A stretch of 64,000 nt of DNA, from NCBI GenBank assembly GCA_951213105.1, contig OX578137.1, positions 76,421,104-76,485,103 of the forward strand, in the 5' to 3' direction. Source of the DNA: Amaurobius ferox (taxonomy: Eukaryota > Arthropoda > Arachnida > Araneae > Amaurobiidae). A program made the position numbers and the translations under genes. Positions 14,124-28,011 of the stretch are shown in pieces. Positions within the stretch are counted from its first letter, which is position 1; every line of letters starts with the position of its first letter. The notes below the pieces were generated by a model that saw nothing but the letters and a program-made list of their open reading frames with translations, was not told where the DNA came from and did not search any database.

Positions 14124-15447
14124 CAAGGTAGGATCAAAAAGTTCGGAGACTGTGCTGATATCTCCAACCCTGATTGGAGGAGAGGGGAACTATTTTACCG
14201 TGGCGTAGAGGCACATGTGATACGAGATGTGAAAAAGAAGAAGCAGGTCTGCAGTCCAGGGATTTTCCAGACAATGTGTGTGAGTGAACTGTAGTCATTC
14301 ACGTTTGTTAAAAATGGAAATGGCATTTGAAGAACAACCTGTGAATATCAAATTTTACCAGTGTTTGGGGAAATCGCCGACAGAAACATTGCACATGTTG
14401 CAGCAGGTATACGGTGAGAGAGCAATGTGCCATGTGAAGGTGTTTTCATTGCACTCCCGATTTACGGACACCCGTGAATCCGTAGAAGACAATCCGTGGA
14501 CTGGGTGGCCATCAACTTTAATTACGGAGGACAACATTTGAAAGTTGGTGGAAATTGTGCATGCCGACCGATGTCAAACCATCAACATCATTGCTGAAAA
14601 AGCAGGAATTTCATACAGGAGCTACCAAGCTATCCTGATGGACAAACTGAAAATGCATTGTGTATGTCAACACATTGTACTAAAAATTCTAACCAAAGAT
14701 CAGTGTGATGAGAGCATGTGGATCAGAGGAGAACTGATTGATGTTGCTGACAAAGATCTGATATTCCTTTCAAAAATTATCACCTGTGATGAGAAGTGGT
14801 GTTTCTTGTACAACCCACAAACGAAATGGCAGTCCTCACAGTGGAGGTCACCATCGCCGCCGAAGTCAAAAAAGTTATGTTTGGCCCGTTCAAAGGGGAA
14901 GGTAATGCTGGAGGTACTTTTTGACCAGAAGGGCTTGGTACATTACGAGTTCATGCCAGAAGGGGCAATAGTGGACAAAGAGAGGTACACACGGATCTTG
15001 GCTCATCTCCGTGATGATATCTGCCGGAAATGCCCAGAACTCTGGAAAAGCAAGGATTGGATGCTGTAACATGAAAATGCTCATCAGTCTTTCATGGTGA
15101 AGTCCTTACTGGTCAAACATGGAACGTCAACCCTTCCACACACTCCCTACTCACCTGATCTCGCCCCATGGGATTTTTACCTGTTCCCCTATCTCAAAAA
15201 CAAATTCAAAGTATGCTGTTTCAAGAGTGCATCTGAGGTTGAGGAAGCTGCGACAGCCACACTGAAGACCATCTCATTCAAAGGCTTCCAGAAATGTTTT
15301 CAGCAACTGTACTCGTACTGGCAGAAGTGCATAGTTGCAGAGAGGAAGTACTTTGAAGGTGGTTGCGTGTAACACATAATATCCATAAATCATATCCATC
15401 AAGTAAGCCAGTCTCCGAATTTTTTTATCCTACCTTGTGTGTGTATG

Positions 15448-15513
<66 letters not shown>

Positions 15514-18500
15514 CATGCATGGAAAAGTATTCCTAATCAGATCTAAAATTTTTAAGAACATTAATTATGATTCAATAAGAAAAAATCATAATTAATGAAG
15601 TCATGCTTTTGCTTACTTTAAAATATCGTATTGTAAAATAATGTTAAAAATCAACAAAGTATAAAAACATGGAATGCTTAAGAGCAATTTATTCTTCAGA
15701 TTTGATCATTGTTTAAGAATTAAATATGGGGCTCAATAACACCCACCAATAAAAAAAGCATCAGAATAATATAATATTAAATTGAAAAGCTGAAAATAAA
15801 CAGTATAAATAATTAATAATTCCAATCTTGGATTATAACTCAAAGCAAATTATGCAATTCCATGTATTAAAAGAGGGTCCATTTCTATCATAAGTTTACT
15901 TTGCAATGTGTTCTTTAATATAAAGATCTACAAAAACATTATTACTATGCACAATTATTTGATTTAGTACAATAAGCATTGGCATATTTGTAATCAGGGC
16001 AAATAATTTGATCAATAAATACAAAAAAATGTCAAATTTGTTATATAGTGATAAGCTACATGAAGTGCAAAAAATAAAAAATAAAAATAGATATACACAC
16101 ATAAAAAATAAAATAACTCACTGAAGTGGGGAAAGCAATTAATCCAGGAGCACCGTGATCAGCAAAGTTGACAAAAACATGATCCTTTGAGCCACTTTAA
16201 AGGTATATAGAAGTAGTTATAAGAAACTAATCAGTATGAACCATTCAAAGTCATTATTCAATAACTGTTTATGAATATGAATAAATCAACAATTAAGAAT
16301 AAATAAAAATTTACTTATGATATAGATGTATATGGAAGAATAATAGAGTCATTCAGTTCATAGTAAGAACATTTTGAAAAATAATTTTTCTATAATTATT
16401 GATATATATAAAAAAAATGGAATTTTTTTTTAATTTTAAGTATTACAAATATACCTAAAGGACAGAATTTATATGCTATCACACTAAAGAAATAAATCCA
16501 TAAAATATAGAATATAATATGGAAGAAAGTTAAAAGTATATATATGAATTAAGTAATATTAAGATAAACAAAAAATAAAGATTGATGGCAATAATTAAAT
16601 TTTATATATGTTAAATTTTAAATATTCAAATAAATTATTAAACAGACCTTATGAATTTGTAATATTTAATGAACAAAAGAAATGTTTATAGGATGATATA
16701 AGATAGGTTTTAACAAATTAGGCACTTGAGAAAGAATATTGAAAAAGCTATAAATGTGTATAATACAATATATACAGTGCATTTATTTTAAACTGCTACC
16801 TAAAATTATCTGCTTAAAACATTGCCTTTAAAATATTTATCAGTTATTTGTAATATAAGCTGAATGTCCTAAAGAAGTAAAACATTACCTTACATAGTTG
16901 AGCAGTTAGTAATGCAAGAATCAAATGCATTATTTTATGATAGATAATGTCTATTTTTTTCCTTTTTAATTGAAGATGGTGCTCTGAGTTTTGAAGACAG
17001 AATTTTAATTAAAAATGTGTTTTTTCGATGAATAATGCTTTTTGGAATATTAAACGTTCTAACAAGTGTTGGGTTGCTTTAGAATTTAGGTAATTTGGAG
17101 GTTTGAAAATTTACTTTTATTTCTTTTTCCCTGGCTCAATATTCTTAATTTGGTAATATTTAAATAATATTTATTGGCTTTTTCATTTATTCTTTAATTA
17201 GAATATTTTTAATCATCTAAATTAATTTTCTTTATAATATTCTTAGTTAAAAATGTTCCATTCCTTAAATTAATATTACTTTTGATTTGTAAATTTTAAA
17301 AATTATTTATTTATTTGATTCCCCTTAAAATTCCCTTAAATTTGATGTCCCATTTTGGTTAGAAATTCCGTTTGTTCTACAGTTTCAAGTTATTTCCATG
17401 TCTCACTGCAATTCAAAAAATTTCAGTTACGGCCATTTTCGGAATTCTGTTTTGCGGGCTTTTTACTGCGATTAATAACGCCACCTAAGCGTTTTCGCGC
17501 CTCTGGAATTCGTGATTTATTTTAATTGGTTCGCGTTTTTACGGATCGTCTGCTCTCGGAATTATGAGTATTATTTTTGGCAATTCTAATTTCGGTAAGC
17601 GAATTTTAATTGCTGCCGTTTATCTAAACTCGCCCTTTTGCCGCATGTATAAATACGCGCGCAGAACTTTTCAGTTTCAGAGTTTTTTGTTGAAATCCTT
17701 CGTTGTGGTTAGCGCGAGAAGCGCGTTGTTTATTTTTCGAATGGAACTTTTGTTCCACGCGAGCTTTTAATGGAACGTTAAGTTCCTCGCGTTATTCTTT
17801 TTTTTTTTCATTAGTTGTTTTAATTTAAATTATGCATTTTTCAAGCTTTTATCGCGGAATTCGCGACGTAACTCTCCAGAAAAGTACGTGGTGAAAATTC
17901 CTTATGCGAGCTGCGTGAACGTAGTTTCTGACGAGGACGGCCATTCTAAAAAGATCCGAGTGTTCCAGAAGTAGTTGTTAGGTCTGATCTCCTGAGTTTG
18001 CAATCCTTTTCAAGAAAATGCTGAATCCTCTCCTGTTTCAAGTTTGGGTGAATTCCAGAAAACCAGTGTAGTTTTATTCCTGTCAGCTCAACTATTAGAA
18101 CTTTTTGTCTCCAACCAGTGCAGCTCTAATGATTGGAACTTCGCCCCCCCCCCCCCATGTCTGATGACCCAGCTGGTGAATATTACTGTTATATTTAAAC
18201 TCCTAATTTCTTAAATTCTCAATATTTTTTAAATGCATTTAATCAAAATTTATTCTGTAAATTTAAAATTCTAAAACTGTATTCTGAGAGCAAATTTCTA
18301 AACCTTCATAATTTTTAAGAGCCTGGATTAAATTCTAAAATTATTTAAATTTAATATTTTTGTTAATGATTTTTTGATGGAATTTAAAATAGATTGTTTT
18401 GAGTAAAGTTTTATGCTAATTCCTTAATTTTAACCAAGTTGATAAATTCTAAAATTCTAATGTCTAAAATTCTAATGTTAATTCTTCCTGAGTTGCCTGC

Positions 18501-21500
18501 CTGTGAGCAGTGTTTTTGTATTTGTTAATTTGAAATAATTGAAGTTACAATTTAATAAACTAATTTTCTTTAAACTAAATATTATGTCTTCATTTATCTT
18601 TTTTAAACACAGCAGGTTTTATTCTATCTGTCAAACACAACAGTAGTTTTGGTGCCGTGTACCAGTCTAGAAATTGCTCTCATGTTTAATAATATTTATT
18701 AGTAGTATTAAACTTTCAATTGTATTGCAATTATGGATGATGTTAGAGAAAGTAACTGTATGTATATTTCTGTATTTGGATCAGACGAAACTGGAGATGG
18801 CTCTAAAGATAAGCCTTTTGAAACTTTATTATATGCTATGTTCTTTGTTGGTAAAGAGCCATTTCCTTCATTTCTTACTAATTCAAACGATGGTAAAGAT
18901 TGGGATTTAATTCCCAGAAGTCAGGTTGCTAGTACCAAGAAAACTTGGTTATCCTTATTGGAAAGAAATTTACCCTCTAAAATAAACATTGAGGCAACCT
19001 CTGATAATGTAAATTCTGTTTGTAACAAAAATATTGATTCAAATGTTAATAGTAAACAATATGACTTAAATGAACAGGGATTAAAAATAGATTCTTCTAA
19101 ATGTAATGTAATGAGTAATTTTAAAACAGTCTCTTCAATAGGAGACTTTTTAGATTCAATCCCAGTATTTTCAGGAGAGGAATCTGGCCTCCCATTGGAG
19201 GATTTCATAGATAGAATTAAAATGTTAGCTGACCATGAAAATTGGTCAGAGTCAGACAAGGTCTTAGTTTTAAAGTTAAAACTGTCAGGCATAGCTGCAA
19301 GATTTATTAGAGATAATCCTAAGTTAAAAGAAGAGAAATCTTTCTCTCAAATTCTTAAAGCTTTACGCGACAGATTTTCCTCAATAGAATGTTTACACAG
19401 TAACTTGAAAGCATTTCTGCAGAGTTATCAGAGACCAAATGAATCTGTGCGTCAGTTTGCTGCTAGAGTTGAGGCTTCCTCATACAAAACTGTTTCACCT
19501 GGCTTACTAAATGACAGAGTGGCAAACCAGCAAAGACTTGATGTCTTGTGCTCGATTTTCATTGAAGGCTTGAAGCCTCATTTCAAACGGCTAATCCTAC
19601 CTCAAAACCACAAGAGTTTTGACTCTGCAAAAAGGCATGCTGTGGCGGAGGAAGAGGTGTGGAGCAAGCAACATGGGGATGATCCCCAATATGTTATGAG
19701 TCTTGGAGAGTCTGAAAATAAGCAGCTCCATGATGAGCTTAAGAGAAATAAAATGGAGGTAGAGAACCTCACTAAAAGGCTTGCTGAGTTGCAAACTCAG
19801 ATTAACACCAAACCACAGCTGCCTCAAACTAGAGTGACAAAGGATAGCCGAAGGTGTTTTTCATGTGGTCTATTAGGTCACATAAGTGTGGATTGTAGGA
19901 AATTTCCTCAATCACACAGGTTCAATAGAAATTCTAGGTCTCTGCCTACTCGAATGTATCAACAACCTTTTTCTTTTCCACAACCTACACAAAACTATCC
20001 ATATGGTTTTCCACAACAAATGCAGGAATTTCAACAACCTACTCAATTTTTTTACCATCAGCCAAATCAAAACTTTCAGCCTGACATAAATGAAACTAAA
20101 CCTAAAATGAGTTACAACACTTTTTATACACCTAGGGGTGATAAAAATGACAACGACAAACAAAATTTAAACTAAGTAAGGGTGAAGGGAGTTTTCACTC
20201 CAACTTACCTTCTGAAGCCCTTGGGGTGTTACCTGTGATGAAAAATTCAAATTTGATTTCATTACAGAATTTGTCTCTACCAGTGATTTCTGGTATGATA
20301 AATAATGTTGATATTCCTATACTTATTGATTCTGGTGCTTCTATTAATGTGTTGTTTACAAATGTATTATCTCATTTAAATATACCTGACAGTCAATTAA
20401 CAAAGTGTAATATAAATTTAAAAGGCATCTCTAGTGATATTATAAAAGTTTCCAGGAAATTAAATATTAATTTACATTTAAATAACAAAATATTTAATGT
20501 TGATTTTTATATTATGGACTGTGATTCTTGTAATTATTCAGCAATATTTGGTGTGAAATTTTTAAAGGGTTATAAGATGTCAATAGATTTTAGTAATAAT
20601 GTTTTATACAATAATATTGTAACTGTGCCTTTTGCAATTAAGGATGAATCTGTACCATTTTCATTATCTAATGCAACTCAATTCTTTAATAATTATGAAA
20701 TTAACAGAGAAAATACTTTGAATTCTGAAAAATATAGGGATAATTTGTGCTATGCACTTAGGAAATACACAATTCCTCCTCTATCGGAGGCTTTCATACA
20801 ACTAAAATTAAAAGAGATTGTTAAATTTAATTCACCTACTGTGATGATTGAGCCTTTAAATAACAGTAAAATTCTGGTCGCTAGATCAGTAAATAATGTA
20901 TCTAGATCTAATATATATAATGTAAAAGTATTGAATTTGTCAACTGATGAGTTGCACATAAATAAGCATTCAAATTTAGCAAAAATTGCTCCTATCACAG
21001 TAGTATCTTCTTTTTCAGTTAACAATATTACTGAGTCAAGTGCAGAGAGTGGTGATAATTTTGATGTTTGGGGAGGAAATTTTGATCTTTCACACTTAGA
21101 CTATAATGAAAAAAGACAAATAGAGAGTTTAATTAATGATTATAAGCATATTTTTGCTAATTCTATTCCAGATTTAAAGGGGTGTGATACGGTTTTTCAT
21201 AACATTAACTTAAAAGATGATATTCCTGTTAAACAAAAACCTTATAGAGTTCCTTATCATGTAAGAGATGAATTAGATAGGCAAATTAATGAACTTCTTG
21301 AGAATGATATTATACAAGAAAGTGATTCACCATTCTCCGCACCTGTACTGTTTGTTAAAAAGGCAGATGGAACATTAAGATTGGTAACAGATTTTAGAAA
21401 ATTAAATGATAAAACTATTGATGATATTTTCCCACTGCCAAATATCACTGAATTGATTGATAGTTTAAATGGTGCGAAATATTTTTCTACATTAGACTTA

Positions 21501-24500
21501 ACATCTGGATTTTATCAAATGAAATTGCACCCAGACGACACACACAAATGTGGCTTTTCTACACCTTTTGGCCACTATGAATGGAAAAGAGTCCCTTTTG
21601 GTTTGAAAAATGCCCCCAGCTCCTTTCAACGACTTATGTCCATCGTCCTAGCTAAGCTTTCCCCTTTACAAATTTCTATTTACATAGATGATATTGTTAT
21701 TGCATCTAGAACCTTTGAGGAACACTTAATGAAATTAAAGGTAGTATTTGATAGATTATCTCAACATAAATTATGTTTAAAGCCAAGTAAATGCAATTTT
21801 TTTAAATCTTCAATAAATTATTTGGGTTTTCAAGTTTCTGAAGGTATTGTCCAGCCTGACCCCTCAAATTTAAAAACTGTTAAAAATTTTCAAAAACCCA
21901 CCTCTAAAAAACAAATTCGCCAATTTTTAGGATTAACTGGTTTCTACAGAAAATTTATTGAAAATTACTCCTTAAAAGCTCTTCCCTTAACTAATTTAAC
22001 TAAGCAAAATATTAAATTCTCTTGGACCCCTGAAGCAGAAAATTCTTATCAAACCTTAAAATCCGAATTACTTAAAGAACCCATTTTACATCTCCCTGAT
22101 TTTTCAAAACCATTTTCGGTATGTACCGATGCATCAAATCTTGCTCTTGGAGCAGTTCTCTGTTAAGAAGGAGAGGATGGATTTTTGCACCCTATTGCTT
22201 ATGCTAGTAAAAAACTAAAAGATGCAGAAATAAACTATAGCACAGTCGAGAAAAAGACTTTAGGAGTTGTCTGGGTAACATCCTATTTTAAGCAATACCT
22301 TTTGGGAAAACATTTTACTGTTTATTGTGATCAGGCCTCCCTTTCAAATGTTTTGAAATTAAAAGACCCCACTTCTAGGATAGCACGATGGATAATGTCC
22401 ATGACCCAGTTTAATTACAAAATTATTCATAAACCTGGTCGCCTAAATTTAACAGCTGATTATCTATCTAGATGTGTAAATAATGTAAACGTAAACACTA
22501 TAGACCTGGATGTTGATACAAACCTTCTTTTAAGAGTACGTAATTCTCAAAATTCTGACCCTAATTGTATAAGAATTGGCTCATGCTTAGATAAAAATAT
22601 TGACCCATTCCCTAAAAATTTAATGTTTTTCTTAAAAGATGATGTATTATATTGTACTAATAGGAAACCTAAATTAAAATATCAAAGAAAAGAGCGTATT
22701 GTTGTTCCACAAAATTTGATCTCTGATATTCTAAATTATTGTCATGATTCGATCACTGCAGGACATGGTGGTTTTAGAAGGACTTTGAGAAAAATTCAGC
22801 AACACTTTTATTGGCCTAGGATGTATGTTCAAATTTTAAATTATGTTAAGAGTTGTCCTGATTGTTTACAGAAAAGAGGATTTAAACAAAAACAAAAAGC
22901 TCCTTTACAGAGGTTTCCAAATTCTACTTACCCTATGGAAAGAATAGCTATGGATTGTATTGGCCCCATGCCTCTAACTTACTCTGGCAATAAGTACATA
23001 CTGGTGATTACGGACTATTTTACTCGTTGGCCAGAAGCTTATGCTATCCCCAATATTAAATCTGAAACTATTTTAAATTGTTTAGAAAACTTCTTTTCTC
23101 TTCATGGTGTGCCAAAACACATTATCACTGACAAAGGATCTAATTTCATTTCGAATGCTGCCATGAAGTTGTATGAAAAATTAGGTATTGAAAAACATAC
23201 CACTACTAGCTATCACCCACAATCGGATGGAGTCTGCGAGCGTTTAAACAGTAAAATAATTAACACACTTGGTCATTTAGTGTCTGAAACACAAGAGGAT
23301 TGGGATCGACATTTATCTTTTGCCTTGCTGGCCCACCGAACTTCAATCCATTCCTCGACTGGTGAGTCTCCAGCTAATCTTCTCTATGGTAGAGAATTAA
23401 TTTTGCCACATCATCTTCTTTTTAATTTAAATGAACAAAATTTTACCACTGTTAGTGACTATAGTCAGGATTTGGCAATTCGTATGAAAAAATCTTTTGA
23501 AATAGTAAAGAAGAACTTACTTAAAGCAGCTAAAACACAAGAGACATACAGAAATAAGTCTGCTGTTATAAAAGATATAAAAGTTGGAGATTTAGTATAT
23601 TTATACATTCCTGTTTTTCCAAGAGGACATTGTAAGAAACTCTCCAAACTTAATAAAGGTCCTTTTAAAGTTATACAAAAAACATCTAATGTAAACTTTA
23701 AAATTCAACATGTAAATGACATACGAAATATTCAGTTGGTGCACATTGACAGATTAACAAAAATTCCAGAAAGAGATTCTGTGTTCTTTTCTTGTGCACA
23801 ATCTGATAATTCAACAAGTAATACATCTCATGAGAATGATATAATTCCAACACAAAGATATAATTTACGACAAAGGAAAAACTAGAATGACATTTTTTTA
23901 TTTTATTGTTGCGCAACATAATTTTTTTTAAGTGTATAATTTTTATATGTGTGTATTTGTTATTGATACATTGCAGAATGCTGCAAACTGGATTTAATTG
24001 ATGTTGATTTAAGATAAAATTTGTTGCTATTGATATTGCAGATTACTGCAGGATTTAGAGAATGATTGAGAAAAGATTAATTTGGATTATATGAATTGAT
24101 TATATTTATATTGATAGAGATATATAGTTACTTATTTATTGTTATTGAGAGTGCAGATTTATGCAAATATTTGATTACGTGGTCCATGACGTAAGTTCTG
24201 ATCACATATGTTGATATTTTTTGGTATATATTTGTTGTCGTTAAAAGTATTAGAGTTCTGCAAAGATAAAAGTGGCAGTGTATATTAGATAACTGCAGAT
24301 GCAGATGATGTTATGTGTAGTTCTGAATGGACATGAATAGATACTTGTGTCTTTGAAATTTTAGTATATTATTGTTACTTATTGATAATAATTGTTATTG
24401 TGTCAATTGTCATTTGACACTTCTATTGAAATTTTATTTATTTTATACAACTTATGTACATTGTTTTATTTTTTTAGATCACTCTATTTACACATTTTTT

Positions 24501-27500
24501 TTTTCTCTTTCCAGCTGGTATTTATATTTTGTAGTGGAAGTGAGAGTTGTTTCTCATTGGTTATTCAAGGTACCTTTTCAAAATTCAATGTTTCGATTCT
24601 TTGAAAACTATTTGGCTGGTCCAATGTTTTCTTAAAAATTTATTTTTATTCATAGCTAATGAGAATCAATGTCAAATCCTCTACCTTTACTTTTGTCTAC
24701 ACAAATTTAGTGATCTGATGTACAAAAATTTATTCATTATATAATTCTCTTTTAGTTTATAGTTTGTTAACAAATTGCTTATTCCGAAATAGAGGTTGAA
24801 TTCGGATAAAAATTGTTATACTTAAATTGGTAACTTCTGATAGATATTTTATTTTTATTATCAAAAATTTTTCATTTTTCAAATGAAAAATTTTGGGGGG
24901 ATAGGTGGAAGGAATGTGTTGGGTTGCTTTAGAATTTAGGTAATTTGGAGGTTTGAAAATTTACTTTTATTTCTTTTTCCCTGGCTCAATATTCTTAATT
25001 TGGTAATATTTAAATAATATTTATTGGCTTTTTCATTTATTCTTTAATTAGAATATTTTTAATCATCTAAATTAATTTTCTTTATAATATTCTTAGTTAA
25101 AAATGTTCCATTCCTTAAATTAATATTACTTTTGATTTGTAAATTTTAAAAATTATTTATTTATTTGATTCCCCTTAAAATTCCCTTAAATTTGATGTCC
25201 CATTTTCCCATTTTGGTTAGAAATTCCGTTTGTTCTACAGTTTCAAGTTATTTCCATGTCTCACTGCAATTCAAAAAATTTCAGTTGCGGCCATTTTCGG
25301 AATTCTGTTTTGCGGGCTTTTTACTGCGATTAATAACGCCACCTAAGCGTTTTCGCGCCTCTGGAATTCGTGATTTATTTTAATTGGTTCGCGTTTTTAC
25401 GGATCGTCTGCTCTCGGAATTATGAGTATTATTTTTGGCAATTCTAATTTCGGTAAGCGAATTTTAATTGCTGCCGTTTATCTAAACTCACCCTTTTGCC
25501 GCATGTATAAATACGCGCGCAGAACTTTTCAGTTTCAGAGTTTTTTGTTGAAATCCTTCGTTGTGGTTAGCGCGAGAAGCGCGTTGTTTATTTTTCGAAT
25601 GGAACTTTTGTTCCACGCGAGCTTTTAATGGAACGTTAAGTTCCTCGCGTTATTCTTTTTTTTTTTCATTAGTTGTTTTAATTTAAATTATGCATTTTTC
25701 AAGCTTTTATCGCGGAATTCGCGACGTAACTCTCCAGAAAAGTACGTGGTGAAAATTCCTTATGCGAGCTGCGTGAACGTAGTTTCTGACGAGGACGGCC
25801 GTTCTAAAAAGATCCGAGTGTTCCAGAAGTAGTTGTTAGGTCTGATCTCCTGAGTTTGCAATCCTTTTCAAGAAAATGCTGAATCCTCTCCTGTTTCAAG
25901 TTTGGGTGAATTCCAGTAAACCAGTGTAGTTTTATTCCTGTCAGCTCAACTATTAGAACTTTTTGTCTCCAACCAGTGCAGCTCTAATGATTGGAACTTC
26001 GCCCCCCCCCCCCCCATATCTGATGACCCAGCTGGTGAATATTACTGTTATATTTAAACTCCTAATTTCTTAAATTCTCAATATTTTTGAAATGCATTTA
26101 ATCAAAATTTATTCTGTAAATTTAAAATTCTAAAACTGTATTCTGAGAGCAAATTTCTAAACCTTCATAATTTTTAAGAGCCTGGATTAAATTCTAAAAT
26201 TATTTAAATTTAATATTTTTGTTAATGATTTTTTGATGGAATTTAAAATAGATTGTTTTGAGTAAAGTTTTATGCTAATTCCTTAATTTTAACCAAGTTG
26301 ATAAATTCTAAAATTCTAATGTTAATTCTTCCTGAGTTGCCTGCCTGTGAGCAGTGTTTTTGTATTTGTTAATTTGAAATAATTGAAATTACAATTTAAT
26401 AAACTAATTTTCTTTAAACTAAATATTATGTCTTCATTTATCTTTTTTAAACACAGCAGGTTTTATTCTATCTGTCAAACACAACACAAGCAATCTAAAA
26501 TAATAAATTGCCAAAGTAAACAAAAAATTTACTAGTTTATAATAAAGATCTAGGTTCCTTGTTCTGTGTGTGATTCAAACATAGCCTTTACAGTACCATT
26601 TGTAAGGTAACACACTAACATATGCCAAACTTAATTTGCTGTTGTCACACCTTGTATATTGCCAAAACATAAATTATTTATATAATATATAATTTGTTTG
26701 AGTTTTAAAATGAACACATTTTTGCATAAATAACCACATTACATACTCCATTACCACAATAATTATAATTTTCATCTGTCTACAAATTGAAATTCATGAA
26801 AAAAGTTAGTACAAGACAATACTTTTAAATGACCTATTTTCTTGACAGAGTTTTGACTTTCTTTACAAAATTTTCTGTATTAAGTAACCCTTTATTCCAT
26901 ACACAGTGAGTGGTTGCTTTAAACAGGTTAGTTATATTTTATTTAAAATTTCTGACTAATTATTCTTCATTTTCCATTTATTTCATTTATATTGAAATTA
27001 AGCAGTTGTAATTTGAGATACTAGCTATGTTTGAAATAACACAAATGTTACCTTTTTAAAACTTTCCCACTGCCAGCACCTGCAAGAGCTTCTTTATCAC
27101 CCCTTAAAACAGCCATAAAATTTTCAGGCGTAACATCCTAGAGATGACATTAAACAGATATTTATAATATATTACAATTCAAGTACATAAATATGTATAT
27201 ATACAATTCACATATATAAAAACAAATTAATATACAGGGTGTCCAGTGCTATCAGTGCCCAATGGCTATTTCGTCAACTGTTAGTCACAGAGATATACAT
27301 CCAATTGCAAAAATGTTTTAAATTTTAAAATCTATTATCTTAGAAACAGTTATAATCAATAAATACATTTCTGAAAGAAATACGAAATATAAATTTTTAT
27401 ACGGACCCCCGGTCCTACCAATTATATTTAGGAAAATCATCCTCATACAATTTCATACAAAATAAAAAAAAATCTTCCGTTTACGACCAAAATATACAGA

Positions 27501-27932
27501 GTTATGAAGCATTAAACTTTATGACTTTTCCACGCATAAAAATGTCCCATTTCAGACAACCAACCAATCAGGAACATGTATTGACCATTTCTCCAGGCAA
27601 CCAACCAATCAGGGACCGTACTGACCATTTCTCAGCACAAAAAGTGCTCCAACTTTAAACTGCTATAAGTCTGTCAATTTTAGTCATAAAAGGATGACTT
27701 TTTTTATTTTTCATAAAATTGTATGAGTATGATTTTCCTAAACATAATTAGTAGGACCGGAGGACTGTATAAAAATTTATATTTCGTATTTCTGTCAGAA
27801 ATGCATTTATTGATTTAAACTGCTTCTAAGATAATAGATTTTAAAATTTAAAACATTTTTGCAATTGGAAGTATATCTCTGTGACTAACGGTTGAGGAAA
27901 TAGCCTTTAGGCACTGATAGCACTGGACACCC

Positions 27933-27968
<36 letters not shown>

Positions 27969-27979
27969 AAATATGTAAT

Positions 27980-28011
<32 letters not shown>

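Larger units (their letters stand above)
17067..26486 (+). mobile_element. Full-length Ty3/gypsy LTR retrotransposon (9420 bp)
   Basis: Two LTRs of about 1.57 kb enclose gag, pol and a 1-kb untranslated tail. Both LTRs start TGTTGGGTTGC and end AACACAACA. The 4-bp target duplication is CAAG (17063-17066 and 26487-26490). Pol order is protease, RT, RNase H, integrase, the Ty3/gypsy order. There is no env-like ORF between pol and the 3' LTR. By eye the LTRs differ by about seven substitutions and three short length changes, so the insertion is young. It lies in legumain intron 4, antisense, and makes up most of that intron. One stop codon in the RNase H region breaks pol. Confidence 0.97.

Noticed and set aside
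17564..17770. 68-codon ORF found identically at 17564-17770 and 25422-25628
   Set aside because: It lies in both LTRs and spans the TATA-box candidate. It is identical because the LTRs are, not because of coding constraint.
18143..18157. Poly-C runs of 10-14 (8300, 18145, 26005, 30419, 38203, 49425, 63963)
   Set aside because: Recurrent in the window, but simple homopolymers with unreliable length. The two in the LTRs are explained by LTR identity.
24372..24635. Possible env-like ORF after gypsy pol
   Set aside because: 87 codons, hydrophobic because AT-rich, with several overlapping frames of similar length and no envelope features.
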